DNA of 64,000 bases from Nostoc sp. NMS8 (GTDB taxonomy: Bacteria > Cyanobacteriota > Cyanobacteriia > Cyanobacteriales > Nostocaceae). A program made the position numbers and the translations under genes. Below the pieces are notes generated by a model. The model had not been told where the DNA came from, made no database searches, and saw only the letters and a program-made list of their open reading frames with translations. This document shows, one piece after another, positions 1 to 8,398 of the stretch. Position 1 is the first letter of the stretch; every line of letters starts with the position of its first letter. The stretch spans positions 124,001 through 188,000 of the forward strand of contig NZ_JABXKK010000098.1 of NCBI RefSeq assembly GCF_017115045.1, read 5' to 3'.

Positions 1-149
1 ATGCAGGTTATACCGTAAATCAAGTAATTTCACTAGTAGACAGAGAGCAAGGGGGAGGTGAGTTGTATCAGTCAGCTGGGTTGAAGTTTGAAACTTTGTT
101 TTCGATTCAGGAAGTTCAGAAACGCTACCGACAACTTGCGAATTTATAA
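1..149 (+). CDS. pyrE: Orotate phosphoribosyltransferase, C-terminal end (partial)
   Basis: The open frame enters from the left edge (first full codon at 3) and stops at 147-149, giving 49 residues that begin AGYTVNQVISLVDREQGG. This matches the end of the PRPP-binding loop region and the C-terminal strand of orotate phosphoribosyltransferase, the pyrimidine-pathway enzyme that makes OMP from orotate and PRPP in the cytoplasm. The VDREQGG stretch is the family signature; the rest of the gene lies outside the window. Some related phosphoribosyltransferases share the fold, so the name rests on this tail alone. Confidence 0.8.
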   Translation, partial: AGYTVNQVISLVDREQGGGELYQSAGLKFETLFSIQEVQKRYRQLANL

Positions 150-157
150 ATAAAGGG

Positions 158-193
158 AATTATACCAATTCGTAATTACGAATTGGTATAATT
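158..193. terminator. Perfect 36-bp palindrome after pyrE
   Basis: Bases 158-175 are the exact reverse complement of 176-193. The element sits 8 bp after the pyrE stop, where a terminator would be expected, but it lacks a clear T tract. The half-site containing ATACCAATTCGTAA recurs widely in Nostoc-type genomes, so it may be a dispersed palindrome serving as a transcript end. Confidence 0.5.
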
Positions 194-327
194 TCTGAAC
201 ATAAAATATTCGTTTTAGTTATCGATTTTAGTAAATCTATTTGGTTTTAATTGTTTAGCAAACATACTTTAGTTAAAAAAGAGCGATCGCCTGAACTAAA
301 ATAATATCCCAGCCTCAATAATTTTTA

Positions 328-594
328 TTACTCATAATGATATTTGCAAGTCAAAATAATCAATAAATTTTCTTCGATTTTGTAAACTAATCTATGTTCA
401 TCTGTTATCCGCCTTGACCAGTAACCTTGTAGTTCATATTTTAATGGTTCTGGCTTCCCTATCCCCGCAAAAGGATCTCTTTGTATATCTCTAATCAGTT
501 CCAATATTTTCTTGAAAATTTTCTTGTCTTCTGTTGCCCACTGACCTAATTGCTCAAAAGCTTCTGGTTCAAAGGTAATTTTTTTCATATTCAT
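328..594 (-). CDS. Txe/YoeB-family toxin (mRNA interferase)
   Basis: An 88-aa protein with the YoeB/Txe signature GKPEPLKYELQGYWSRR followed by ITDEHRLVYKI and a C-terminal KYHYE. YoeB toxins are ribosome-dependent RNases of the RelE fold. The likely catalytic residues are visible here: Glu49 or Glu54, Arg61/62, His86 and Tyr87. The gene starts inside the 3' end of the antitoxin gene (26-bp overlap), the usual arrangement for translational coupling. ATG at 594 and ATG at 588 are both possible starts. Length and motifs are intact, so the toxin is probably functional. Confidence 0.85.
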   Translation of the reverse strand: MNMKKITFEPEAFEQLGQWATEDKKIFKKILELIRDIQRDPFAGIGKPEPLKYELQGYWSRRITDEHRLVYKIEENLLIILTCKYHYE

Positions 595-820
595 CTAAAT
601 CTACATAAATAAGATTTCCTTTTTCTACATTCTCCAAAGCTTTGAGCAGATGTTTTTTGTTAGTCTCTGATTTCAAAAGATAGTTAGTTTCATCTTCTTC
701 AGTTGATGGTTCAACTAGGACAATGACTTCTACGACTGTTCCTTCTGGTAGTTCCGTTGTTAAAAGTTCAATCCTGCCGTCTTTTCCAACAACAGCTTTT
801 TGTTTAATCCCACTAAGCAT
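569..820 (-). CDS. Antitoxin partner of the YoeB-type toxin
   Basis: An 83-aa protein directly upstream of the toxin and overlapping it. Residues 1-35 (GKDGRIELLTTELPEGTVVEVIVL) look like a short beta-rich AbrB/MazE-like DNA-binding segment. Residues 46-80 (YLLKSETNKKHLLKALENV) resemble the YefM/Phd tail that wraps the toxin. The protein should neutralise the toxin and probably autorepresses the operon. The family is inferred from position and sequence style; the N-terminal part is not a typical YefM fold, which makes this look like a mix-and-match antitoxin. Confidence 0.7.
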   Translation of the reverse strand: MLSGIKQKAVVGKDGRIELLTTELPEGTVVEVIVLVEPSTEEDETNYLLKSETNKKHLLKALENVEKGNLIYVDLDEYEKNYL

Positions 821-861
821 AATTCTTATTTACTCCGATATTTACCACCTTATTGTAACTT

Positions 862-1133
862 TTAATTGAGGGCTGGTTTCAAGCCGCATTCGACAGCCAC
901 TTTTAAAGCTCTTGCTTTACTTATTAAGCCACGTCGGTAGACTTGCAGAAGTTCAGTTCATCAACTAGATGAACTTCTGCATCATTAAGCTGTCCCTCTC
1001 AGTGACGCGCTTGCAACTCACTGAAAACCTCTTGCTGCTGAGTTTCCATCTGCGTATCGCACAAAGCTAAAACCTTCTCATCTGGTAATGAATCGATAGC
1101 TAGTTCAGTGATAGCGCAGTCAATTTCAGCCAT
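862..1133 (-). pseudogene. Decayed small conserved gene (about 90 codons)
   Basis: From ATG at 1133 the frame reads MAEIDCAITELAIDSLPDEK and runs 44 codons to a TGA at 999-1001. Beyond that stop the same frame continues EGQLNDAEVHLVDEL, and after a frameshift near 945-955 another frame reads YRRGLISKARALKVAVE and ends KPALN at 862-864. Read as one protein with the TGA restored to CGA (Arg), it resembles small cyanobacterial hypothetical proteins of about 80-90 aa known to me only from memory. One nonsense change and one frameshift mark it as inactivated. A perfect 12-bp inverted repeat (944-955 and 970-981) lies at the frameshift. Confidence 0.6.
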
Positions 1134-1315
1134 TTTCTACCTGCTTGCCTTTTACTTATGATTGTATCTGCGATCGCTCTGCATCTTCTAGTTAAAAAGA
1201 GCGATCGCTATTAGACATAATAGAACTCGCATTAGTATTAGCTGAATTGTTAGACAACATATCAATAGGGGAATACTGAGTAAAGTGTAAATATTTTAGT
1301 AATTAAGAGAAGATT

Positions 1316-2713
1316 ATGACTATACCATTGACAGTAACTTTTACACTTGCTAGTTGGATTGCCAAAGGACTGCAAGATGGAACTTTTGTAAGGGTTGGGG
1401 GTGTAATTATAGACGCAACAAGTAAACATATTGTTACCTGGTTAAGGGAACCCAATAACTCTCCAATTCCAGCACTAAGTTCTTCCCCTAACAATTTACT
1501 CAACCTTGTTTTCTCCGGTGCAAATCTTGTTGCGTCTGGGGCAAATGCTGTTGCTACAAGACAAGGATTAGCTGATGTTAGTGGACGCTTAGGCGGAGTT
1601 GAACAAACAAGTTTAGGTAATATAGCTGTTTCAGGGGTAAATCTGATTGGAACAGTCGCTAATGCAGCTATTTCTGGGAAAGGCTTCGCCGATGTCAATG
1701 GACGTTTAGGCGGGATTGAAAATCAGTTAGGGGAAATTGGACAGAATCTGCAATTAATTCAAGGAATTTTGCAAGTAACTACTGCTGCTAGCATGCTTAA
1801 TCTAGGTGTTTCAGTAATGGGCTTTGCTGTAATAGCACAGCGTCTCAATGAGTTAGAAAAACGCCTAAAACAAGCGGAAGAACTATTGAACAAAGTCAAC
1901 CGTAAAATAGACCTTAGTTTCTATGCTAATTTTCGTGCTGCAATTGATTTGGCAGTTAATGCCTTCACGATGACTAAACCTGAAAATCGTAGAAGTAGCG
2001 CTTTGCAAGCTATTAATCGTTTCCTAGAAGCAGAGCATATTTATACTGAATATACAGATATCGAAATTGAGCAAAAAAGCCAAATTGCTGATGAGTATTT
2101 GCTAACTTTATCTTTAGCCTACCTAGCTGAAGCACGTTGTTATTTAGAATTAGAGGAACATGATACAGCACTTCGTCGGTTCCAAGAAGGTGCTAGAGTT
2201 ATCCGTTCTCGTATTCAAAAATATGTTGACCTTTTGCTCACTTCTAACCCAGGAGCATATTTACAACCTCAGTTCAAAGGTCAGATTGATTTGCGAAGAC
2301 TAACACGAATTTACCAATGGATTGACCCAACTTTAGATGAAAATGCTGTGTTTGATCTGCAACGAGAGAATTTATTTAAAATGGCACAAGACCCTAACAA
2401 ATGGTTAGATTCATTGCCAGCAGCAATTTTAACTCGCGTTGAGGTTCAAGCAGGTTGGTTCGGGCCTAGTCAGGATGATTTGAAGCAAGAAGCTTACAAA
2501 CGTCTTCCCCAAGTATTTGAAGTAATGGAATCTATGATTGAAACCAATCGCCGCTTTGAATCTTACCAAACAGAAGTACAAGCAATATCCCAATTAGGAA
2601 TCAGTTTTCATGACTGGCTTAAATTAACTCCGTCTACAGAGATTAAACCAGACGGTGCAGAATTAATGTATATAATTCCATGCAAATCTCTAAAGTTACA
2701 GCCTTCCATGTGA
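1316..2713 (+). CDS. Hypothetical amphipathic protein with internal duplication
   Basis: A 465-aa protein I do not recognise. Residues 60-97 and 99-137 are a degenerate duplication, each ending in DVxGRLGGxE. A hydrophobic, glycine-rich segment follows (about 157-175, LNLGVSVMGFAVIAQ) and then a charged coiled coil (177-198, LNELEKRLKQAEELLNKVN). The C-terminal half is helical, with a TPR-like stretch around 250-300 (LTLSLAYLAEARCYLELEEHDTALRRF). There is no signal peptide. The mix of one hydrophobic hairpin, a coiled coil and a helical domain resembles membrane-acting effectors, but that is only a guess. ATG at 1316 is preceded by AAGAGAAG. It faces an AbiEii-like gene tail to tail. Confidence 0.6.
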   Translation: MTIPLTVTFTLASWIAKGLQDGTFVRVGGVIIDATSKHIVTWLREPNNSPIPALSSSPNNLLNLVFSGANLVASGANAVATRQGLADVSGRLGGVEQTSLGNIAVSGVNLIGTVANAAISGKGFADVNGRLGGIENQLGEIGQNLQLIQGILQVTTAASMLNLGVSVMGFAVIAQRLNELEKRLKQAEELLNKVNRKIDLSFYANFRAAIDLAVNAFTMTKPENRRSSALQAINRFLEAEHIYTEYTDIEIEQKSQIADEYLLTLSLAYLAEARCYLELEEHDTALRRFQEGARVIRSRIQKYVDLLLTSNPGAYLQPQFKGQIDLRRLTRIYQWIDPTLDENAVFDLQRENLFKMAQDPNKWLDSLPAAILTRVEVQAGWFGPSQDDLKQEAYKRLPQVFEVMESMIETNRRFESYQTEVQAISQLGISFHDWLKLTPSTEIKPDGAELMYIIPCKSLKLQPSM

Positions 2714-2800
2714 ACTAAATACAGCATTTCATTTATTCGTAGCAAATTAAATCTAGTAAGACTCAGCGTCCCTCTGCGTTTAAAAACGCTACAATTCCTC

Positions 2801-3715
2801 TTAATTCATAGATTCAAAGTCAACAAGAAGCCAATTTATTCCATCCATTATTATGGGAAATTTTTCTTCAAGTATGTTTAACTCCTGAAAACATTTCTCT
2901 CTATATCTTTCTTTTTCATTGAAATTAGTGATGGCTTTAATTAATGGCTTTTTTACTTCGTAGCTTTCTTCAGCTTTAGCGATCGCACGTGCGGGGATTT
3001 CGTTATTTACACGCAATATTGCTAAGTCAATCAAATCTCTAGATTGTGTACTTGAATCGTTCCATCGGTCAGCATTAGCCATTAGTTTTGATGTAAATCT
3101 ATCGCTTATACTCAGACAAGGTATTTTTGTCCATTTGGGATAAATAGGAGAGTCTAAAGTAAAAATACCATTAGCTACAATTTCTACTTTAATAGTTGTT
3201 TCATTAACTACAATAGGGAAACGAATACCATATTGATTTATTGTACTGTCACCTAATTCGATATCTGTTGTACTTTGAAATAATGCTACAATTCCTTCAT
3301 TGTAAATCAAATTTCTTAAATACCTATAATTTTCAGTTGCATAAGGGAAGAGAAAATCAATATCTTTACTAAGCCTGTATTCATCATATTCTAATGCCAA
3401 AAGTGTACCACCGCCAAAGTATGCAGAAGCTTTTTTGAAAACTTCTGGATTGAAAGCATTAACTATTTTAAGTATATTATTATGATGAGCAAGATGAAAC
3501 ATTTCAAAATCCGGTAATATCCAAGAGTTATATTTTTTTGCTAAATAATGAACAAAATCCTTTTCTTCTTGTTTTAAATTGTTGAAGGTAGTTTGATGAT
3601 GCCAATTACGTTGATACAATTGAACAATCTCTTTCTCACTCATTTGATATACATTTTTTAGCTGCCAACCAATAGACTCTAGAAATGGTAACTTTTGTGG
3701 ATTTAGCTTAAGCAT
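2801..3715 (-). CDS. AbiEii/AbiGii-type nucleotidyltransferase
   Basis: A 304-aa protein whose centre reads ASAYFGGGTLLALEYDEYRLSKDIDFLF, the GG[ST]...(S)xDxDF active-site motif of the AbiEii (DUF1814) branch of DNA polymerase-beta-like nucleotidyltransferases. Characterised members are toxins that modify tRNA ends and block growth during phage infection. Residues 1-85 precede the core and look helical. AbiEii toxins usually follow an AbiEi-type antitoxin gene; none is present on either side, so this is an orphan or uses an unlinked partner. The start at 3715 is the only good ATG for the N-terminal segment. Confidence 0.75.
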   Translation of the reverse strand: MLKLNPQKLPFLESIGWQLKNVYQMSEKEIVQLYQRNWHHQTTFNNLKQEEKDFVHYLAKKYNSWILPDFEMFHLAHHNNILKIVNAFNPEVFKKASAYFGGGTLLALEYDEYRLSKDIDFLFPYATENYRYLRNLIYNEGIVALFQSTTDIELGDSTINQYGIRFPIVVNETTIKVEIVANGIFTLDSPIYPKWTKIPCLSISDRFTSKLMANADRWNDSSTQSRDLIDLAILRVNNEIPARAIAKAEESYEVKKPLIKAITNFNEKERYREKCFQELNILEEKFPIIMDGINWLLVDFESMN

Positions 3716-3818
3716 AATTAACTCTAATGGTTAAATTTTATCTAAGTTATGATTTAGCGATATCCACCTGATTGTAACTATTTTTAGGCGATCTTCCTTT
3801 GCGCCTTTGTGAGACAAA

Positions 3819-3845
3819 AAAGGCGAACTCAAAAAGTTCGCCTTT
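3819..3845 (-). terminator. Intrinsic terminator downstream of chlN
   Basis: An 11-bp perfect stem (3819-3829 with 3835-3845, AAAGGCGAACT) with a 5-nt loop. On the minus strand it is followed by a run of six T. It lies 33 bp past the chlN stop and closes the chlL-chlN unit. Confidence 0.8.
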
Positions 3846-3877
3846 ATCATATACTGTTGCTAAATCCAAATCCAAAC

Positions 3878-5281
3878 TTAAATCTTCGCCTCTTCTCTAA
3901 CCAACTTATCCCAACCCAAGTCTTTCAAATTATTATTCCGACGTAACGGACGAGTCACCAACTCTAACATGTCACGCGCATTCGTAAAGCCGTGAATTTG
4001 AGCAAAAGTGAACTCCACAGACCACTTTGTATTAATACCCCGTGCTTCCAACGGATTAGCGTGAGCCATACCTGTAATTACCAAGTCTGGTTTCAACGCA
4101 TAAATTCGCTGAAGTTGATTGTAATTATCCGGCTTCTCTACAATCCTTGGCAGAGGTGAATTCATTTCCTGACAAGTTTTCTCCAGCAATGCCAACTCAG
4201 CAGCTTGATAGCGCTTATCCATGTAGGGAATGCCGATTTCGTGAACAGTCATCCCACAACGGATTAAGAATCTTGCTTGGGAAATTTCCAACAAGTTATC
4301 ACCCATGAAGAATACAGACTTCCCGCGAATCAGTTTCACATAATCTTCCAACCCTGCCCAAATTTGTGCTTCCCGTTCATCCAAACCCTTGGGAGTAATA
4401 CCAAACACCGAACAGATTTTCTCAATCCAAGCGCGAGTACCATCGGGGCCAATGGGGAAGGGTGCGCCAATGAGTTTACACTTGCGGCGGCGCATTAAGG
4501 TGGTAGCTGTGCGGCTGAGGAATGGGTTGACACCAGCGACATAATACCCTTCTTCCAATACTGGCAGTTCGGTGAAGCGCTTTGCGGGTAGCCAGCCGGA
4601 AACTTTGATGCCTTGTTTCTTCAGTTCCAAGGTTAACTGAGTAACTACGGGGTCGGGAAGGGAGCCAAAGAGAACTAAGGGTGGGTGATCCACGTACTCA
4701 GATTCATCTTGGGCGACATCTTCTTTTTTCTTACCGAAGTTGAGCAATTTAGCGATCGCATTCCGTTCAATTTTCTCTGTTTCCGCCACCGGAGCCTTAT
4801 CAGGACAACGGTTTGCCATAGCAGCCAATACTGTGTCTTCCCCTTGGGTGAAGGCGTAATCTAGACCATTTGCCCGCGCTACAACGATGGGAATCCCAAT
4901 TTCGGATTCTAGCTTCGGTGCTAAACCTTCCAAATCTGTTTTGATAATTTCGGTGGTGCAAGTGCCAATCCAGACAATTACACTCGGATTGCGATCGCGT
5001 TTTATCTGCAAACACAACCGCTTTAACTCTTCATAATCACTCAGTTGTGCGGAAATATCGCCTTCTTCCAACTCTGCCATTGCATAGCGGGGTTCAGCAA
5101 AAATCATCACCCCCATCGCATTTTGCAGGAAGTAGCCACAAGTTTTTGTCCCAATCACCAAAAAGAAGCTATCTTCAATTTTTTGATATAACCACGCCAC
5201 GCAGCTAATTGGACAAAAGGTATGGTAATTTCCAGTTTCACATTCAAAGCTTAAAGCTTCTGGTTGTTGAGCGACAGTCAT
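3878..5281 (-). CDS. chlN: Light-independent protochlorophyllide reductase subunit N
   Basis: A 467-aa protein, full length for ChlN. With ChlB it forms the NB heterotetramer of dark-operative protochlorophyllide oxidoreductase, which takes electrons from ChlL and reduces ring D of protochlorophyllide in the dark. Three cysteines expected to bind the NB [4Fe-4S] cluster are visible: Cys23 (TFCPISC), Cys48 (GTKTCGY) and Cys108 (WIGTCTTEI). The family's nitrogenase-MoFe-like architecture continues to the C-terminal LKDLGWDKLVREEAKI. It is the last gene of chlL-DUF5331-chlN and is followed by an intrinsic terminator. Confidence 0.97.
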   Translation of the reverse strand: MTVAQQPEALSFECETGNYHTFCPISCVAWLYQKIEDSFFLVIGTKTCGYFLQNAMGVMIFAEPRYAMAELEEGDISAQLSDYEELKRLCLQIKRDRNPSVIVWIGTCTTEIIKTDLEGLAPKLESEIGIPIVVARANGLDYAFTQGEDTVLAAMANRCPDKAPVAETEKIERNAIAKLLNFGKKKEDVAQDESEYVDHPPLVLFGSLPDPVVTQLTLELKKQGIKVSGWLPAKRFTELPVLEEGYYVAGVNPFLSRTATTLMRRRKCKLIGAPFPIGPDGTRAWIEKICSVFGITPKGLDEREAQIWAGLEDYVKLIRGKSVFFMGDNLLEISQARFLIRCGMTVHEIGIPYMDKRYQAAELALLEKTCQEMNSPLPRIVEKPDNYNQLQRIYALKPDLVITGMAHANPLEARGINTKWSVEFTFAQIHGFTNARDMLELVTRPLRRNNNLKDLGWDKLVREEAKI

Positions 5282-5458
5282 TTTGGTTTTTTCTCCCCTT
5301 GATATTTAATGGCAGTTCAACCAATTTCAGTATTTTAGATTGATAATTTTGGATTGAAGGCTGGGACAACAAAAGTATCCGCTGTCTAACGACAATTTCC
5401 CTAATTCCTCATCCAAAACCCCAAATCTAAAACTTAAAATTGCGAAGAACGGCAATAA

Positions 5459-6259
5459 TTAAGCATTGGGGAAGAGGCGGGCAATTTCTGATTCATCAAA
5501 AACGCCTGCTGGCAGTTCTTCCCCCAAAAAATCGTTATTTTCTTCAGCCTTTTGTAAAGCTGTTTCATCACCCCAGACATCTGATAACACGTCTTTAAAC
5601 GCATTCTCATCTAGTGGACTATCTTCAAGCGCCTCTTCTTCATCCAGCTTTACTTCGATTCCAGCTGTTGAATCGAAAGCAATTTCCCCAAACTCATCTG
5701 CTTCTAAACTAGAGATTTGGAGAGACTCATTTTTTGAGCCGTGTCCGTTGGTTAAGGAAATATCGCCAAAGGCATTTTCAGTTTCCTCCAACTCGCCAAT
5801 CCCCAGACTTTCATTATCGGAATCCAGGATTGCGAATTCTGGAACTACCGCCGCCGCAAAGCCATTTGTATGAGAATGTGTCAATGTTTCATCTTGAGGC
5901 TTTTCGTAAACGATAGCTGCCGCTTCTTCTACGTATCTCTCAACATCTGGGTTGCCAACGAAGCGATTACCGAGAGCTAAATCTGGGTCAAAATGCAAAT
6001 CCAGCACTTCAATTAGGGTATCGGCGTCAGGATTGAGCTTGGCAAAGGGCAACATTAACTGCGCTAGCTTTGGCTCTAGGGCGTTAAGAACTCCCAGGAT
6101 GAGGTAAGAAGGTGGTCGCTTCCCACCGTCAGGGGTGTACACTGATTCTACTTCCATGTGCAGGGTAATCCAGTCTCGATTATTCTGGAAAAATTGCAAC
6201 CACTTTTGCTTTATTGAATCTGTAAAACTGTGAAAGAAAGCCATATTATTGTCCCCCAT
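5459..6259 (-). CDS. DUF5331-type conserved cyanobacterial protein
   Basis: A 266-aa protein between chlL (17 bp upstream) and chlN (177 bp downstream). Residues 1-90 are a compact domain starting FFHSFTDSIKQKWLQFFQNN, with GGKRPPSYLILGVLNALEP. Residues 120-266 are very acidic and Ser/Asp/Glu rich, probably disordered, and end DESEIARLFPNA. To my knowledge such genes sit between chlL and chlN in other heterocystous cyanobacteria; their function is not known to me. Position suggests a role in, or co-regulation with, dark chlorophyll synthesis. The start is either ATG 6259 or ATG 6244 (MAFFHSF). Confidence 0.8.
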   Translation of the reverse strand: MGDNNMAFFHSFTDSIKQKWLQFFQNNRDWITLHMEVESVYTPDGGKRPPSYLILGVLNALEPKLAQLMLPFAKLNPDADTLIEVLDLHFDPDLALGNRFVGNPDVERYVEEAAAIVYEKPQDETLTHSHTNGFAAAVVPEFAILDSDNESLGIGELEETENAFGDISLTNGHGSKNESLQISSLEADEFGEIAFDSTAGIEVKLDEEEALEDSPLDENAFKDVLSDVWGDETALQKAEENNDFLGEELPAGVFDESEIARLFPNA

Positions 6260-6276
6260 CCTGAGAACTTGGTGAT

Positions 6277-7143
6277 TTATACAATCATCAAGTCTAGTTC
6301 CTCTTCTGAATTAGGAACCTGGGGTTTACCCGGATTTAGATAAAAATCGGACAACAAAGAGAACAACTCCCGATCTGGTGTATCGTTAGGTACAACACCT
6401 TCGGGACGCGCCAGAATTTGGTCGGCGATGTTGAGATAGTAGTCGCAAACGTAGTCTAGGGAAGGATCTTGCTCTGCCATCTCGAACAAAGTTTTCCCTT
6501 TCACACGAGAAACACGGATATCTTCAATCAAAGGTAAAACTTCCAAAACTGGCATGGGCACAGCTTCTATATATTTTTCAATCAAGTCGCGCTTGGAGGT
6601 GCGATTACCAATTAACCCAGCTAAACGTAGTGGGTGAGTTCTTGCCTTTTCGCGGACGGAAGCAGCAATCCGATTGGCAGCAAATAAAGCATCAAAGCCG
6701 TTGTCTGTAACAATCAGGCAGTAATCTGCATAGTTGAGTGGTGCTGCAAAACCACCGCAAACTACGTCACCCAGAACGTCGAAAAGAATTATATCGTACT
6801 CATCAAAGGCGTTGAGTTCTTTAAGTAATTTTACGGTTTCGCCAACTACGTATCCGCCACATCCAGCACCAGCTGGTGGCCCACCCGCTTCTACGCAATC
6901 AACACCGCCGTAGCCTTTATAAATCACATCTTCTGGCCAGACATCTTCGTAGTGATAGTCCTTTTCTTGGAGGGTGTCGATAATTGTCGGAATCAAAAAC
7001 CCAGTCAGGGTAAAGGTACTGTCATGTTTGGGGTCGCAACCAATTTGCAGCACTTTTTTGCCACGTTTAGCTAGGGCGACGGATATATTACAGCTAGTTG
7101 TGGATTTACCGATACCACCTTTTCCGTAGACTGCTAGTTTCAC
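6277..7143 (-). CDS. chlL: Light-independent protochlorophyllide reductase iron protein
   Basis: A 288-aa NifH-like ATPase that hands electrons to the ChlN-ChlB complex. The P-loop GKGGIGKSTTS is at residues 8-18. The two cysteines that bridge the dimer's [4Fe-4S] cluster are Cys95 (GAGCGGYV) and Cys129 (DVVCGGFA). I chose GTG at 7143 rather than the in-frame ATG at 7173, because it gives the canonical MKLAVYGKGG start and has GAGGG about 7 nt upstream. It leads the chlL-DUF5331-chlN unit; chlB is 40 kb away. Confidence 0.96.
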   Translation of the reverse strand: MKLAVYGKGGIGKSTTSCNISVALAKRGKKVLQIGCDPKHDSTFTLTGFLIPTIIDTLQEKDYHYEDVWPEDVIYKGYGGVDCVEAGGPPAGAGCGGYVVGETVKLLKELNAFDEYDIILFDVLGDVVCGGFAAPLNYADYCLIVTDNGFDALFAANRIAASVREKARTHPLRLAGLIGNRTSKRDLIEKYIEAVPMPVLEVLPLIEDIRVSRVKGKTLFEMAEQDPSLDYVCDYYLNIADQILARPEGVVPNDTPDRELFSLLSDFYLNPGKPQVPNSEEELDLMIV

Positions 7144-8010
7144 TGTTGTTTCCCTCTTATAGCTTCTTGTCAAACTTGTGGCTCAAACATTTGCCTTCAC
7201 CTTTCCTGAGATGGCGATGCGTGAGGTTTGTTGATGTCATTTCATTATTGGGCAAATTACCTAGAAAAGAAAGTGGGTCATAATCTGTAAAACGGTCTTA
7301 TTCGATGAATTAAAGCTTAATTAAGTTTATTTAGGTTTTTATGAACCCTAAAGACTTTAAAAACTCTAAAAATAGCTCAAAAAAACTTTTTATTAATTAT
7401 TTTTATAAAAATAGTTACAAAATACAAAAATATAAAACTGGCTTTTTTGAATGCTTTTCATAGAATTAGCTGATGTTATGACAACGTGTTTTCAAGGCAT
7501 TGGGGCTCAGGGACGAGGTGAAAGAGAAGTATAGGCAGCCTGATGCTGGAAATATTACCGGAATTTGCGTTAGCGAAGCCTCTCGTAGAGAAGGTATCGC
7601 AGATAAATCGCTAGTTTTCAGATAGTAGCCAAGACCATTTAATTGCTGCTTGAGAGTAAGTTAGGCTGATTTTGTAAAAAATTATTAATTTGCCAAATGT
7701 TTTCCAAAAGCCAAGGCAATTCTATGAAACTGTTGGTCAATTCACGGCGGGTTTGACCCCTTACCCCTAAAACATTGGTTTGGCATTGCTTTCCCGCCCT
7801 GAAATAAATTTCGGGCTAATAGCTTAAGTCCGTTTCAACGGACTTAAATCAGACTAATGAGGAATGATGGGTTAGACCCCCTATTAATTCGCCAAAAGTC
7901 TCATAGAATTCGCGGCTACACAAAGCAAAGCCCACGGAGGTGGGCTAAGAGAACAATTTTAGAGTGTGCGTAAGTCCTAAAATTTCTTTCAGTCGGACTA
8001 TTTAAGGTAA
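7144..8010. repeat. Spacer with dispersed Nostoc-type palindromic element
   Basis: No convincing gene. Bases 7300-7450 are AT-rich and form the chlL upstream region. Around 7565-7600 lies a short repeat (GCGTTAGCGAAGCCTCTCG). About 7785-7955 looks like one dispersed element. It contains CCCGCCCTGAAAT...ATTTCGGGC, a perfect 10-bp hairpin at 7824-7847 (TTAAGTCCGT, loop TTCA) and a 7-bp hairpin near 7928-7946 (AGCCCAC, loop GGAG). Pieces of this kind occur in many copies in Nostoc genomes. Confidence 0.55.
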
Positions 8011-8274
8011 TCAGGACACCTCAGTTTCAAGTCTGTGGATTTCCTGTAATGTTTGCCAGCCAGCTTGCCATTGAGAGTTATCTTGTAATAATTTGGCATT
8101 TATCCAAAAACGGACTTTCGGATCGCAAGCAGCAACCATTTCGGCGTAAACCCACTTAGCCTGATTTTTACGATTGACAACTTGGAAGTGTCTCCAGCCA
8201 TCAACTTTTTGCTGTGCTGTCCACTTAGAACCAACTAGGTAAGGAAATTTTTGTTTTTTAGTCATTAAAGGCAT
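8011..8274 (-). CDS. TIGR02450-family Trp-rich protein
   Basis: An 87-aa protein (MPLMTKKQKFPYLVGSKWT...) with six conserved-looking tryptophans, including GSKWTA, GWRHFQV, AKWVYAEM and RFWINAKLL. This is the pattern of the small Trp-rich TIGR02450 family found in cyanobacteria and marine bacteria, whose function is unknown. The frame is open upstream to 8409, but that extension is unlike the family and runs into the 3' end of aroF, so I start at ATG 8274; ATG 8265 is equally possible. It follows aroF by about 125 bp on the same strand, beyond a terminator. Confidence 0.8.
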   Translation of the reverse strand: MPLMTKKQKFPYLVGSKWTAQQKVDGWRHFQVVNRKNQAKWVYAEMVAACDPKVRFWINAKLLQDNSQWQAGWQTLQEIHRLETEVS

Positions 8275-8398
8275 TATGTAAAAATAAATTGAACAATTTA
8301 CTAAAAGTGTAGGTAGTTCACGAAAGCGATCGCTGTTTGTCTTTAAGCCAAAAGAAATTTTTTGACTCACAGATCCAAGCAATCGCCCCAACTGAAAT

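Noticed and set aside
5466..5873. 135-codon Ser-rich plus-strand ORF
   Set aside because: It is antisense to the acidic tail of the DUF5331 gene; the Ser-rich composition simply mirrors Glu/Asp codons.
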